Below, in pieces: positions 1 through 9,132 of a stretch of DNA of 62,484 bases; within the stretch, counting starts at the first letter, position 1, and every line of letters starts with the position of its first letter. This stretch comes from an uncultured Pelagibacteraceae bacterium. GTDB taxonomy: Bacteria; Pseudomonadota; Alphaproteobacteria; Pelagibacterales; Pelagibacteraceae. The notes under the pieces are model-generated. The model searched no databases, was not told the DNA's origin, and saw only the letters and a program-made list of their open reading frames with translations. The translations under genes and the position numbers were made by a program. The stretch covers positions 1 through 62,484 of the forward strand of contig CACDLE010000004.1 of NCBI GenBank assembly GCA_902553555.1, given 5' to 3'.

Positions 1-2168
1 CACACGGTTTAAAATTAGATGAATACTCAAAAATTAAACAATTATTGGATAGAGAGCCTAATTTTTTAGAACTTGGTATTTTTTCAGCAATGTGGAATGA
101 GCATTGCTCATATAAATCATCAAAAGTGCACTTAAAAAAACTGCCAGTTAAAAACAAAAATGTAATTCAAGGGCCAGGAGAAAATGCAGGTGTGATAGAT
201 ATTGGAGATGATGATGCAATTGTATTTAAAATAGAAAGTCACAATCACCCTTCATTTATTGAGCCTTATCAAGGCGCTGCTACAGGTGTTGGAGGTATTT
301 TAAGAGATGTTTTTACAATGGGTGCTAGACCAATAGCATTACTAAATTCAATTCACTTTGGTAGTCCTGATAATAAAAAAACAAAAAATCTTTTAAATGG
401 TGTTGTTTCAGGTATAGGCGGATATGGAAATTGTATTGGTATACCAACTGTTGCAGGAGAAACAAAATTTAATAGCACTTACAACGAAAACATATTGGTA
501 AATGCTATGGCCGTAGGTTTGGCTAATAAAAAAAAAATTTTTTATTCAAAGGCTAAAGGTCTCAATAAAGCTGTTGTATACGTTGGATCTAAGACTGGTA
601 GAGATGGAATTCACGGAGCATCTATGGCCTCTGCAGAGTTTGATGAAAATTCTGAGGATAAAAAACCTACCGTGCAAGTTGGGGATCCTTTTACTGAAAA
701 GCTTTTAATGGAAGCTTGTTTGGAGTTAATGCAAAAAGAGTCAATTATTTCTATACAAGATATGGGCGCAGCCGGTTTAACTTCATCAAGTGTTGAAATG
801 GCCCATAAAGGAAATTTAGGAATTGAATTAAATTTGGATAAAATTCCATGTAGAGAGGAAAATATGAGTCCATATGAGATGATGTTGTCAGAAAGTCAAG
901 AAAGAATGCTAATTATTTTAGAAGATGGAAAAGAAGATGAGGCAAGAGCAATTTTTAAAAAATGGGATCTCGACTTTGTTATCATAGGAAAAACTACTGA
1001 AACCAAAAATTTATCATTAAGATTTAAAACAAAAATTGTAGCTACAATTCCAATTGATGCTTTGTCCTCTAAAGCGCCATTATATGATAGAAAATGGTCG
1101 AAAAAGAATTTAAGTAAAAAGAAAACAAATATAAAAGATCTTAAAAAAATTAACTTTGACGAAGCTTTTTTTAAAATTTTATCTTCCCCTAATCATTCAA
1201 ATAAAAGATGGGTAACAGAACAATACGATCAAATGGTCATGGGTGATACTATAGAACGATCTGGTGCAAATGCTGCTATTATTAAAATACACAATAAAGA
1301 CAAAGCAATTGCTGTAACTGTAGACTCATCTGCTAATTATTGTAAATCTCATCCTCTAAGCGGGGGTAAACAAATTGTTTCGGAAAGTTGGAGAAATTTA
1401 ATATCTGTCGGTGCAAAACCAATTGCTATCACAAATTGTTTAAATTTTGGAAATCCAGAGAACCCAGAAGTGATGGGAGAGTTTGCGGAAAATATACTAG
1501 GAGTAAAAGAGGCATGTGAATTTTTAGACTATCCTGTAGTTTCTGGAAATGTTTCATTTTATAATGGCACAAATAACAATAATATCTTTCCTACACCGGT
1601 AATTGGTGGAGTTGGATTAATAAAAAATCTCAAAAAAATCCAAAACCATAGGTTTAAAAAAATTGACAGCAAAATTTTAATAATTGGAAAAACTTTTGGT
1701 CACCTTGGTCAAAGTGTTCTTATAAATGAGATGTATAATCTAAGCGATGGAATGCCTCCTGATGTAAATTTATTAAATGAGAGAAATAACGGTGAAATGG
1801 TTCTTAAATTAATTGATGAAGGTATTATAAATTCTGTACATGATATATCTACTGGGGGTATTATTTTAGCTTTGGCTGAGATGTCTTTGAGTTCACAAAT
1901 CGGCATAAAGATACTTAAACCAAAAAAATTATCTAATATGTTTGAATATTTTTTTGGTGAAGATCAAAGTAGATACATAGTTGAAGTAGATAAAAACAAT
2001 TACTCTAAAATTGAAAAATTATTGAACGACAACAATGTATATTTTGAAAATATTGGAGTTACTCAAAAAGATCATTTCGAACTGGATAAAGATTTAAAGA
2101 TAAGCGTAAAAGAGCTTTATGAGATGAATAATAAGTGGTATAATAAATTTAATGGCCTTACCAGTTGA
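1..2168 (+). CDS. purL: Phosphoribosylformylglycinamidine synthase subunit PurL (5' end outside window)
   Basis: PurL is the ATP-dependent synthetase subunit that converts FGAR to FGAM in purine biosynthesis, in the cytosol with PurS and PurQ. The reading frame is already open at base 3 ([13 protein letters not shown]...), so the TTG at 45 is not the start; roughly 15-20 N-terminal residues lie upstream. Visible family marks are [18 protein letters not shown], the SHNHPS nucleotide/metal motif, the GAATGVGGI glycine loop and a second AIRS-like half near the C-terminus with HDISTGG. The visible 721 codons match the short bacterial PurL (about 730-740 aa). It overlaps bolA by 17 nt, so the three plus-strand genes are probably one operon. 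Confidence 0.97.
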   Translation, partial: HGLKLDEYSKIKQLLDREPNFLELGIFSAMWNEHCSYKSSKVHLKKLPVKNKNVIQGPGENAGVIDIGDDDAIVFKIESHNHPSFIEPYQGAATGVGGILRDVFTMGARPIALLNSIHFGSPDNKKTKNLLNGVVSGIGGYGNCIGIPTVAGETKFNSTYNENILVNAMAVGLANKKKIFYSKAKGLNKAVVYVGSKTGRDGIHGASMASAEFDENSEDKKPTVQVGDPFTEKLLMEACLELMQKESIISIQDMGAAGLTSSSVEMAHKGNLGIELNLDKIPCREENMSPYEMMLSESQERMLIILEDGKEDEARAIFKKWDLDFVIIGKTTETKNLSLRFKTKIVATIPIDALSSKAPLYDRKWSKKNLSKKKTNIKDLKKINFDEAFFKILSSPNHSNKRWVTEQYDQMVMGDTIERSGANAAIIKIHNKDKAIAVTVDSSANYCKSHPLSGGKQIVSESWRNLISVGAKPIAITNCLNFGNPENPEVMGEFAENILGVKEACEFLDYPVVSGNVSFYNGTNNNNIFPTPVIGGVGLIKNLKKIQNHRFKKIDSKILIIGKTFGHLGQSVLINEMYNLSDGMPPDVNLLNERNNGEMVLKLIDEGIINSVHDISTGGIILALAEMSLSSQIGIKILKPKKLSNMFEYFFGEDQSRYIVEVDKNNYSKIEKLLNDNNVYFENIGVTQKDHFELDKDLKISVKELYEMNNKWYNKFNGLTS

Positions 2169-2382
2169 AGAAATTAAAAAGTATATACTTGATGCTATTC
2201 CTGACGCATCGATTGAAATAAAAGATTTAATGGGTGACAATAATCACTATTCAGCGATTATCAAATCTAAGATATTTAAGGGTATGAATAAAATTGAGCA
2301 ACATAAATTAGTTTATAAATCTTTAAAAGGTAAGATGGGTAATGAATTACATGCACTCTCATTAACCACTGAGGAAAAATAA
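2152..2382 (+). CDS. bolA: BolA/IbaG-family protein
   Basis: A 76-residue BolA-fold protein. The family pairs with monothiol CGFS glutaredoxins to bind [2Fe-2S] clusters through a conserved histidine. The C-terminal ELHALSL motif holds that histidine, and the N-terminal [19 protein letters not shown] helix-strand is typical of the short YrbA/IbaG branch. The ATG at 2152 lies inside the end of purL (17 nt overlap). The CGFS glutaredoxin gene starts 1 nt after its stop, which strongly supports the functional pairing. Confidence in the family is high; the precise target (iron sensing or cluster delivery) cannot be read from sequence. Confidence 0.94.
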   Translation: MALPVEEIKKYILDAIPDASIEIKDLMGDNNHYSAIIKSKIFKGMNKIEQHKLVYKSLKGKMGNELHALSLTTEEK

Positions 2383-2383
2383 T

Positions 2384-2701
2384 ATGGATGTTAAAACTAA
2401 TATACGGAATTTGATTGATAAAAATGATATTTGTCTTTTTATGAAAGGCACTCCTGAATCTCCACAATGTGGTTTTTCAATGACTGTTTCTAACGTTTTG
2501 AAACATTTAAATGCAAAATTTATTGGAGTTAATGTATTAGAGGATCAAAATTTAAGACAGGGTATTAAGGATTTTAGCGACTGGCCAACTATACCTCAAC
2601 TATATATAAAAGGTGAATTTATAGGTGGCTGCGACATTGTTAAAGACATGTTTGAAAAAGGTGAGCTTAAAAAGATTCTTGAGGAAAAAAAACTAATTTA
2701 A
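2384..2701 (+). CDS. grxD: Monothiol glutaredoxin, Grx4/GrxD type
   Basis: A 105-residue single-domain monothiol glutaredoxin. The active-site CGFS motif begins at Cys29, followed by the cis-proline motif WPTIPQLYI and the glutathione-binding GGCDI loop. CGFS glutaredoxins bind a shared [2Fe-2S] cluster with BolA proteins and deliver clusters in the cytosol. It lies directly behind bolA with one base between stop and start, so co-translation and partnership are likely. It converges on rpsD with no intergenic space: rpsD ends at 2702 on the other strand. Confidence 0.96.
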   Translation: MDVKTNIRNLIDKNDICLFMKGTPESPQCGFSMTVSNVLKHLNAKFIGVNVLEDQNLRQGIKDFSDWPTIPQLYIKGEFIGGCDIVKDMFEKGELKKILEEKKLI

Positions 2702-3319
2702 TTATCTTGAATAATATTCTATTACTAAACTTGGCTCCATAATAACTGGGTAAGGAACTTCTGAAAACTTTGGTATTCTTATAAGTTTTACAGTTTTACT
2801 TTTACCGTCCAGTTCAATGTATTCTGGTATTTCTCTTTCTTTGCTTTGAATGGAACCATCTATTATATTTAATTTTTTTGATTTATCACTAACTTCTACT
2901 TTGTCTGTATCTTTTAATAGAAAACTTGATACGTTTACTCTTTTGCTATTTACCTTTATATGTCCATGATTTATTAGTTGTCTAGCTGCAAAAACTGTTG
3001 GAGCTAGCTTCGCTCTGTAAACAACTGTGTCCAGTCTGCTTTCAAGTAAAGCTATTAAATTTTCAGATGTATCTCCTCTTTTTGATAAGGCTTTTCTATA
3101 AATATTTCTGAACTGTCGCTCGTTAATATTTCCATAATAAGCTTTTAATTTTTGTTTTGCTTGTAGCTGAATTCCGTAATCTGTGGGTTTTCCTTTTTTA
3201 TTTTGTCCATGTTGCCCAGGTGGGTATGCTCTAACATTAAATGGGCTTTTAGGTCTTCCCCATAAGTTAGCCTTCAATCTTCTATCAACTTTATGTTTTG
3301 ATTTTAATCTTTTTGTCAT
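2702..3319 (-). CDS. rpsD: 30S ribosomal protein S4
   Basis: S4 is a primary 16S rRNA binder that nucleates 30S assembly. The 205-residue product starts with the MTKRLKSKHKVDRR basic segment and carries the GRPKSPFNVRAYPPGQHG stretch of bacterial S4. The S4 RNA-binding domain follows at about residues 95-155 (ESRLDTVVYRAKLAPTVFAARQ region, then NHGHIKVN). The C-terminus PSLVIEYYSR is a normal S4 end. It is a single cistron here, convergent with grxD, and is not embedded in a ribosomal protein operon in this window. Confidence 0.98.
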   Translation of the reverse strand: MTKRLKSKHKVDRRLKANLWGRPKSPFNVRAYPPGQHGQNKKGKPTDYGIQLQAKQKLKAYYGNINERQFRNIYRKALSKRGDTSENLIALLESRLDTVVYRAKLAPTVFAARQLINHGHIKVNSKRVNVSSFLLKDTDKVEVSDKSKKLNIIDGSIQSKEREIPEYIELDGKSKTVKLIRIPKFSEVPYPVIMEPSLVIEYYSR

Positions 3320-3357
3320 TATTTGATGATGGGTTTACTAGAATTATGGGGTAAATG

Positions 3358-4086
3358 TCAATTATGCTTTTTTTTAATTTTGGCTAGAGATCCAATTAAA
3401 CTGCCTAAAATCCTTAATTCCTTATCATTTGCCTCCATTCTATAAAACAAATTGTTAATATTGGAAATCATTGACCTCTTTTTCTCTTTGGGCCTAAAGA
3501 AGTTTTTTTCTTCAAGCTTACTAAATAATAGCTTTAATAATTGATGAAGTTTAGCTTTTTTGCCAATTTCTTTTGTGAAACTTGATTGACTTATCTCTCT
3601 GAATTTTTTCATCTTAAAAATTTCGTAGCATACTAATAATATTGAGTGCGAGAGATTTAGTGATTTAAACTTAGATGAAGATGGAATTTGAATTAAGTAA
3701 TTTGAATATGATAAATCGATATTTGATAAGCCAGAAGCTTCTGGACCAAACATCAGTCCAATCTTTTTATTTTTTATTTTTTTTAAAATTTTAATAAAAC
3801 CAGACATACTTATATGTTTTTTATTAATATCTCTCCTACGTGCACTAAAAGAAAAAATGATATCGAATTTTTTTATCGCATCCTCTGTGCTTTTTAAAAT
3901 TTTGGTTTTATTTAAAACATCCACCGCTCCTACAGAAGTAGCCTGCGCTTTTACATTTGGCCAACCATCTCTAGGATTTGTTATGAGTAAATTTTTAAAC
4001 CCAAAATTCTTTAGAGCTCTTGCAGATGCACCTATATTTTCACCAAGCTGCGGGTTAATTAAAATAAAACCGTATTTATTTGTCAT
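3358..4086 (-). CDS. trmJ: SPOUT RNA methyltransferase, TrmH/TrmJ family
   Basis: A 242-residue 2'-O-ribose RNA methyltransferase of the SPOUT superfamily. It carries motif 1 (NIGASARALKNFG), the FGPEASGLSN loop and the trefoil-knot SAM loop LNLSHSILLVCYE. The C-terminal tail with FFRPKEKKRSM resembles TrmJ, which modifies position 32 of tRNA anticodon loops, so TrmJ is the best guess. Another tRNA or rRNA target cannot be excluded. The start overlaps the 3' end of cimA by 11 nt, placing it last in the cysS-cimA-trmJ run. Confidence 0.88.
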   Translation of the reverse strand: MTNKYGFILINPQLGENIGASARALKNFGFKNLLITNPRDGWPNVKAQATSVGAVDVLNKTKILKSTEDAIKKFDIIFSFSARRRDINKKHISMSGFIKILKKIKNKKIGLMFGPEASGLSNIDLSYSNYLIQIPSSSKFKSLNLSHSILLVCYEIFKMKKFREISQSSFTKEIGKKAKLHQLLKLLFSKLEEKNFFRPKEKKRSMISNINNLFYRMEANDKELRILGSLIGSLAKIKKKHN

Positions 4087-5680
4087 GAATATTTGCAGGA
4101 GCCTTTTCTTTAAATAACTTATATTCCAAACTATCTATTAAAGCCTTGAATGACGCCTCTATTATATTCTGTGAAACACCGATGGTGAACCAACTTTTTC
4201 CACTCTTATCAGTGCTTTCTATAGAGACTCTCGTTGTTGCACCAGTGCCTGTATTTAATATTCTTACTTTATAATCTAAAAGTTTTAAATCTGAAAAATA
4301 TTTGTAATATTTTTCAACTTTTTTGAAATTTGATCTAATTGCATTATCCAAAGCATTTACTGGACCATTTCCTTCTCCAGAACAGTAGATTTCTTTTCCA
4401 TCTATAATAAACGTTACTTCTGCAGTTGTTTTTAATTGTAAATCTTTTTTAACATTAACATTATAATTTTTTACCTTTAAGTATTCAGGTAAATTTCCTA
4501 ATAACTTGTTAGCTAACAATTCAAATGAGGCATCAGCTCCATCATACGAATATCCTATGAACTCTCTTTCTTTAACTTCATTTAATATTTTTTGAACTTT
4601 TGAGTCTTTTGAGTCTATCTTAATGCCATAGTTTTCTAGTCTAGACATAATATTTGATCTTCCCGCTTGATTTGAAACAATAATATTTCTGTGATTCCCG
4701 ACTTCTTTAGGGTCAATATGTTCATACGTTTTTGGATCCTTTTTTACTGCTGATACATGTAATCCACCTTTGTGTGAAAATGCTGATCCACCAACATACG
4801 CCATGCTTTTATTTGGTTTTTTATTCAATATTTCATCTAAAAATCTAGAGCACTCTGTTAGAGAGGTTAATTTTTCTTTTTTTATATTAAGATCAAACTT
4901 GTCACTAAAAGTTTTTTTTAAAAAAAGTGTTGGTATTATAGACATTAAGTTAGCATTACCACATCTTTCACCGAGCCCGTTTATTGTACCTTGTATTTGT
5001 CTAGCACCTGCTAGAACCGCTGTTAAGGAATTGCTGACTGCATTTTCAGTATCATTATGTGCGTGTATACCTAGATTTTTTCCTGGAATTATTTTAGTCA
5101 CCTCGTTTATTATTTCTCCGACTTCATTAGGTAAAGTTCCACCATTTGTATCGCATAAAACTACCCATCTGGCACCTTCATCATAAGCTTGTTTTAAACA
5201 ATCAAGAGCATAATTAGGATTATTTTTATACCCATCAAAAAAATGTTCTGCATCAAAAATAAATTCTTTTTTATTTTTTACAAAATGTTTGGCTGTTTCT
5301 TTTATATTTTTTAAATTGTCATCATTTTTTATACCTAAAGCAGTCTTTACGTGGAAATCCCAAGTTTTTCCGACAACACAAACTGTTTTACAATTGGCGT
5401 TCATTAAAGGGGATAAATTCGGATCATTATCTGCGCTTATTCCATTTTTCTTTGTCATTCCAAAAGCCGTAAATTTTGAACTTCCAAGATTTGGGGATTT
5501 ATCAAAAAATTCATTATCAACAGGATTGGCTCCAGGCCAACCGCCCTCTATATAATCAACACCTATATTAGATAAAATTTTTGCAATTTTATTCTTATCT
5601 TCAACTGAGAAATCTACACCTTCGGTCTGTGCGCCATCTCTTAATGTTGTATCGAATATATGTATCTTTTCTTTACTCAT
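4076..5680 (-). CDS. cimA: (R)-citramalate synthase
   Basis: A 534-residue enzyme of the HMG-CoA lyase/isopropylmalate synthase family. The N-terminal catalytic barrel carries FDTTLRDGAQTEG and the metal-binding HAHNDT. A C-terminal LeuA-type allosteric domain (TTAEVTFIIDGKE region onward) gives feedback control. Length and the GWPGANP motif fit the CimA/long-form group, which condenses pyruvate and acetyl-CoA to citramalate for isoleucine synthesis without threonine deaminase. The start overlaps cysS by 4 nt (ATGA), indicating translational coupling. A homocitrate or isopropylmalate activity is less likely given the long form. Confidence 0.9.
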   Translation of the reverse strand: MSKEKIHIFDTTLRDGAQTEGVDFSVEDKNKIAKILSNIGVDYIEGGWPGANPVDNEFFDKSPNLGSSKFTAFGMTKKNGISADNDPNLSPLMNANCKTVCVVGKTWDFHVKTALGIKNDDNLKNIKETAKHFVKNKKEFIFDAEHFFDGYKNNPNYALDCLKQAYDEGARWVVLCDTNGGTLPNEVGEIINEVTKIIPGKNLGIHAHNDTENAVSNSLTAVLAGARQIQGTINGLGERCGNANLMSIIPTLFLKKTFSDKFDLNIKKEKLTSLTECSRFLDEILNKKPNKSMAYVGGSAFSHKGGLHVSAVKKDPKTYEHIDPKEVGNHRNIIVSNQAGRSNIMSRLENYGIKIDSKDSKVQKILNEVKEREFIGYSYDGADASFELLANKLLGNLPEYLKVKNYNVNVKKDLQLKTTAEVTFIIDGKEIYCSGEGNGPVNALDNAIRSNFKKVEKYYKYFSDLKLLDYKVRILNTGTGATTRVSIESTDKSGKSWFTIGVSQNIIEASFKALIDSLEYKLFKEKAPANIHDK

Positions 5681-7029
5681 TTATATTTCCAAGTCGTTTT
5701 ACCTTTTTCGTCTTTTATATCAATACCTTCTTTATTTAAATCATTTCTAATTTTATCAGCAAGTTTGTAATCCCCCACTTTTTTAGCTTCTTCGCGGTCT
5801 TTAATTTTACTTATTATATTATCTTCAGAAATTTTGACTTTACTTTTTTTATATTCTGCTCTTTTTTCAATAGTTTCATTAAATAAACCAATTAATCGAC
5901 ATGCTTTGTTAAATTCTTTTTTTTTATCGTTATCTCCATTTTGTGATTGTTGAAATAACTCATGTAGCTTAGAAATATAAAGTGGAGTATTCATGTCATC
6001 TAATAAATCATTAAAGCAATCAGGTGTTTTTTGACTTACATCAGGGGAATACATTGAGTACCATTTTTCTAATGTTTTGGATTGTTCCATGAGCAAATCG
6101 TTATTCCAGTCCAATGGTTGTTTATATTGAGCACTTAAGAGAGATAAACGAACCACTTGTCCTGAGTATTTTTTGGTTGCGTCCTCTATTGTAGTTATGT
6201 TGCCAAGTGATTTTGACATTTTTTCTTTATTCATAGTTACAAAACCGTTGTGTACCCAATAGTTAGCAAATTTATCTGTTCCATTATAAACACACGATTG
6301 AGCAATCTCATTTTCATGATGTGGAAAAATTAAATCTAATCCTCCACCATGTATATCAAAGTTTTTACCTAAATATTTTTCACTCATAACCGAGCACTCT
6401 AAATGCCATCCTGGTCTACCTTTTCCCCACGGCGATTCCCAACCAGGATCATTATTATTCGAAGGTTTCCAAAGAACAAAATCTAGAGGATCATTTTTTA
6501 ATTTTGATACTTCTACTCTAGCACCTGCTTTAAGATCATCTGGATTTTTATTTGAAAGTTTACCATATTTTTTAAATGATGTTACTGCAAAAAAAACATG
6601 TCCTTCTTTTTCGTAAGCAGCATTTTTTTCAATTAGTTCTTTCGTCATGTTTATCATACCTTCAACATGATCGGTTGCTTTTGGTTCTTTGGTTGGATTT
6701 AAACAAAATAAAATTTTGCAATCTTTATGAAATTTTTCTGTTACAGATTTTGTTAAATCTGAAATATCTATTTTTTTTCTTTTTGCGGCTTCAATAATTT
6801 TATCATCTATATCCGTTATATTTCTTACATATGTAACTTTTTTCTCCCCATAAAGCTCGATGAGTATTCGAAAAAGAAGATCAAAAACTACTAGTGCACG
6901 AGCGTTCCCAACATGGGGATTGTCGTACACAGTTGGTCCACATGCATATAAGGAAACTTTATCTTTATTTATTGGGTTAAAAATTTCTTTTTTATTTGTA
7001 AGTGAGTTAGTTAATTGTAAATTATTCAT
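5677..7029 (-). CDS. cysS: Cysteinyl-tRNA synthetase
   Basis: A 450-residue class I aminoacyl-tRNA synthetase charging tRNA-Cys. The zinc ligand and signature start YACGPTVYDNPHVGNAR includes the HIGH-like HVGN. The second zinc cysteine is in LECSVMS, the remaining ligands are in HHENEIAQS, and the catalytic loop is KMSKSLGN. Length is typical. It overlaps the nadE remnant by 8 nt and cimA by 4 nt, so it belongs to a minus-strand operon whose upstream neighbour is the broken nadE. Confidence 0.98.
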   Translation of the reverse strand: MNNLQLTNSLTNKKEIFNPINKDKVSLYACGPTVYDNPHVGNARALVVFDLLFRILIELYGEKKVTYVRNITDIDDKIIEAAKRKKIDISDLTKSVTEKFHKDCKILFCLNPTKEPKATDHVEGMINMTKELIEKNAAYEKEGHVFFAVTSFKKYGKLSNKNPDDLKAGARVEVSKLKNDPLDFVLWKPSNNNDPGWESPWGKGRPGWHLECSVMSEKYLGKNFDIHGGGLDLIFPHHENEIAQSCVYNGTDKFANYWVHNGFVTMNKEKMSKSLGNITTIEDATKKYSGQVVRLSLLSAQYKQPLDWNNDLLMEQSKTLEKWYSMYSPDVSQKTPDCFNDLLDDMNTPLYISKLHELFQQSQNGDNDKKKEFNKACRLIGLFNETIEKRAEYKKSKVKISEDNIISKIKDREEAKKVGDYKLADKIRNDLNKEGIDIKDEKGKTTWKYK

Positions 7030-7641
7030 TGAATTTGCAAACTGGTATAGGATTCATTTTGTGTAAGTTCTTTTCTCTTATCTTTAAATATTTCTGATAG
7101 TTTGGATCATTTTTATTTTCCATAGCCTTTTCAAGGTCCTCATAGCTCATTCCTAATTGTTGGACATCGTTTCTTCCATCATCCCACAATCCATCTGTTG
7201 GTTGAGAATTTATAATTTCTTCTGAAACTCCAAGATATTTACCTAATTCCCACACTTGAGTTTTTGTACAATCAGCTATTGGAGATATATCTACACCCCC
7301 ATCACCATATTTAGTATAAAAGCCAACGCCAAAGTCCTCAACTTTATTCCCTGTTCCAACTACAATACCAGAATTAGCTGCTGCGACCTGATAAAGGGTT
7401 GCCATTCTTAATCTGGCTCTTGAATTTGCAAATCCATGTTCATTATCAAAGTTATTTAAAACTTGAGAAAATGATCCATAAATTTTGTCCATTTCGATTA
7501 AGTGATGTTCAACGTTTTTAAACTTATCTTTCAACCATTTTGCATGTTTCAAGCTTAAGTCATGTTGGGATTTAACGATGTGGTTTCACAATAATTGTTG
7601 ATCCAATCAGTGATAATTTTAGCTCTATTTTTTACTTCCAT
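7022..7641 (-). pseudogene. nadE: NAD synthetase (NH3-dependent), P-loop segment deleted and frame shifted
   Basis: NadE amidates nicotinic acid adenine dinucleotide to NAD. A good ribosome site (GAGGAGGT, 7651-7658) precedes an ATG at 7641. From there 28 codons (MEVKNRAKIITDWINN...NPNMT) read as the NadE N-terminal helix and then meet TAA at 7555. A second frame continues as QHDLSLKHAKWL and runs intact to 7022, with family motifs NSRARLRMATLYQVAA, GTGNKVEDFGVGF and the KYGDGGVDISPI loop. The expected SGG(I/K)DS ATP-pyrophosphate loop and the beta strand after it, about 40-45 codons by family comparison, are absent. The remnant cannot bind ATP normally. The lesion may be a real deletion or an assembly fault at a short repeat. 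The rest is well conserved, so the event is recent or artificial. Confidence 0.88.
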
Positions 7642-7650
7642 AACTAATAC

Positions 7651-7658
7651 ACCTCCTC
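7651..7658 (-). promoter_or_regulatory. Strong Shine-Dalgarno site for nadE
   Basis: On the minus strand GAGGAGGT lies 9 nt before the ATG at 7641. Most genes in this window have weak or no such site. It fixes the true nadE start upstream of the truncated frame and argues that 7641, not the TTG at 7552, was the original initiation codon. Confidence 0.75.
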
Positions 7659-7670
7659 TTTTAAGGTCAT

Positions 7671-7699
7671 GTCTTAATAATTACAATAATTATTAAGAC
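7671..7699. repeat. Perfect 13-bp inverted repeat at aroG 3' end
   Basis: Arms 7671-7683 and 7687-7699 are perfect reverse complements around a 3-nt loop (CAA on the plus strand). The stem includes the aroG stop codon and lies between aroG and the nadE ribosome site. Neither side carries the T-run of an intrinsic terminator, so an RNA-end-protecting or translation-modulating hairpin is as likely as a terminator. Confidence 0.75.
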
Positions 7700-9069
7700 G
7701 CGGCTTGAATAATTTTTTTTGAATATTTTGAGTTTTTCTTAATTTCCTCAGAAATTAGAAAAGCTAACTCTAACGCTTGATCAGCATTCAATCTTGGGTC
7801 GCAATGCGTTCTGTACCTATTAGATAAGTCATTTTCTGATATTTTCTGCGCACCGCCTGTGCATTCAGTCACATCTTGACCAGTCATTTCTACGTGCAAT
7901 CCTCCAGCGTAGCTTCCTTCAGATTGATGTACACCAAAAAAGTTTTTTACCTCTTTTAATACATTATCAAATGGTCTTGTTTTAAATCCTGTGGCTGCTT
8001 TGATCGTGTTACCGTGCATAGGATCACAAGACCATATTACATTTAATCCTTCTTTTTTAATTACTTTTATTAATTTGGGCAAATATTTTTCTACGCTGTC
8101 AGCACCAAATCTTGAAATCAAGGTCATTCTACCAGGCTCATTATCTGGATTTAAAATATTACATAGTTTTACAAGTTCTTCTGGTTTTAAAGTCGGTCCA
8201 CATTTTAAACCTAAAGGGTTTTTAATACCTCTGCAAAATTCAACATGAGCTCCGTCTGGCTGTCTCGTTCTATCTCCTATCCACACAAAGTGTGCAGATG
8301 TATCGTGATACTCTCCAGTTGTTGAGTCGACTCTTGTCATGGCTTCTTCAAATGGTAATAGAAGAGCTTCGTGAGAAGTATAAAAATTAACAGTTCTTAA
8401 TCTTCTATTATTATCAGAATTAATTCCACAAGCTTGCATAAACGCTAAAGCGTCACTAATTTTATCTTCAATCTCTTTGTATTTGCCTTTGGTTTTGTCT
8501 TTTATAAATCCTAAATTCCATAAATGAACTTGTCTTAAATCAGCAAAACCCCCTTGAGAAAAAGCTCTTAATAAGTTTAAAGTTGATGCTGATTGTGAGT
8601 ATGCTCTGAACAACCTTTTTGCATCTGGAACTCTTGCTTTCTCGTTAAAATCCATTCCATTAATATTGTCGCCTAAATAACTTGGCAATTCTTTTCCATC
8701 TTTTTTTTCTGTTGGGGCACTTCTTGGTTTAGAAAATTGTCCAGCTATTCTTCCAACTTTAACGACTGGTACTGAAGCTGAAGCTGTTAAAACTAGCGAC
8801 ATCTGTAAAATTACTTTGAAAGTATCTCTAATATTGTCAGGATGGAATTCTGCGAAACTTTCTGCACAATCACCACCTTGAAGAAGAAAGGCTTTGCCTT
8901 CAACTACTTCTGCTAACGCTTTTTTTAAAGATCTTGTTTCTCCAGCAAAAACTAGTGGCGGGTATTTTTGTATTTTACTTAAAACTAAATCCAGCTCTTT
9001 CTTATCTAAATAAGTAGGTAGATGTTTTGCAGGAAATTTACTCCAGCTATTTAATGTCCATTTTTTCAT
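7693..9069 (-). CDS. aroG: 3-deoxy-7-phosphoheptulonate synthase, class II
   Basis: The plant-type (class II) DAHP synthase condenses phosphoenolpyruvate and erythrose 4-phosphate, the first step to aromatic amino acids. Family marks are the N-terminal [17 protein letters not shown], the [11 protein letters not shown] loop, [29 protein letters not shown] and SCDPMHGNT. The ATG at 9069 (MKKWTLNSW) matches family N-termini; the frame stays open to 9108, but those 13 residues look unrelated. The product is 458 aa, the usual length. It lies 63 nt from glmS and is followed by a perfect hairpin, then nadE. Confidence 0.95.
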   Translation of the reverse strand: MKKWTLNSWSKFPAKHLPTYLDKKELDLVLSKIQKYPPLVFAGETRSLKKALAEVVEGKAFLLQGGDCAESFAEFHPDNIRDTFKVILQMSLVLTASASVPVVKVGRIAGQFSKPRSAPTEKKDGKELPSYLGDNINGMDFNEKARVPDAKRLFRAYSQSASTLNLLRAFSQGGFADLRQVHLWNLGFIKDKTKGKYKEIEDKISDALAFMQACGINSDNNRRLRTVNFYTSHEALLLPFEEAMTRVDSTTGEYHDTSAHFVWIGDRTRQPDGAHVEFCRGIKNPLGLKCGPTLKPEELVKLCNILNPDNEPGRMTLISRFGADSVEKYLPKLIKVIKKEGLNVIWSCDPMHGNTIKAATGFKTRPFDNVLKEVKNFFGVHQSEGSYAGGLHVEMTGQDVTECTGGAQKISENDLSNRYRTHCDPRLNADQALELAFLISEEIKKNSKYSKKIIQAAS

Positions 9070-9132
9070 AATCAACCTGTGATATGTATATAGAGTATAG
9101 AGATTCAATTTCCAATAGTTAAATTAGAAAAT

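Noticed and set aside
45-2168. TTG at 45 as the true start of purL
   Set aside because: The frame is open back to base 3 and the upstream residues match the PurL N-terminus, so the gene is cut by the window edge.
4770-5186. Plus-strand 138-codon frame inside cimA
   Set aside because: Antisense shadow of a well-supported enzyme; no motif.
7022-7552. A complete 176-aa gene starting at TTG 7552
   Set aside because: The proper RBS, ATG and N-terminal helix lie upstream at 7641 in another frame, so this is the remainder of a damaged nadE.
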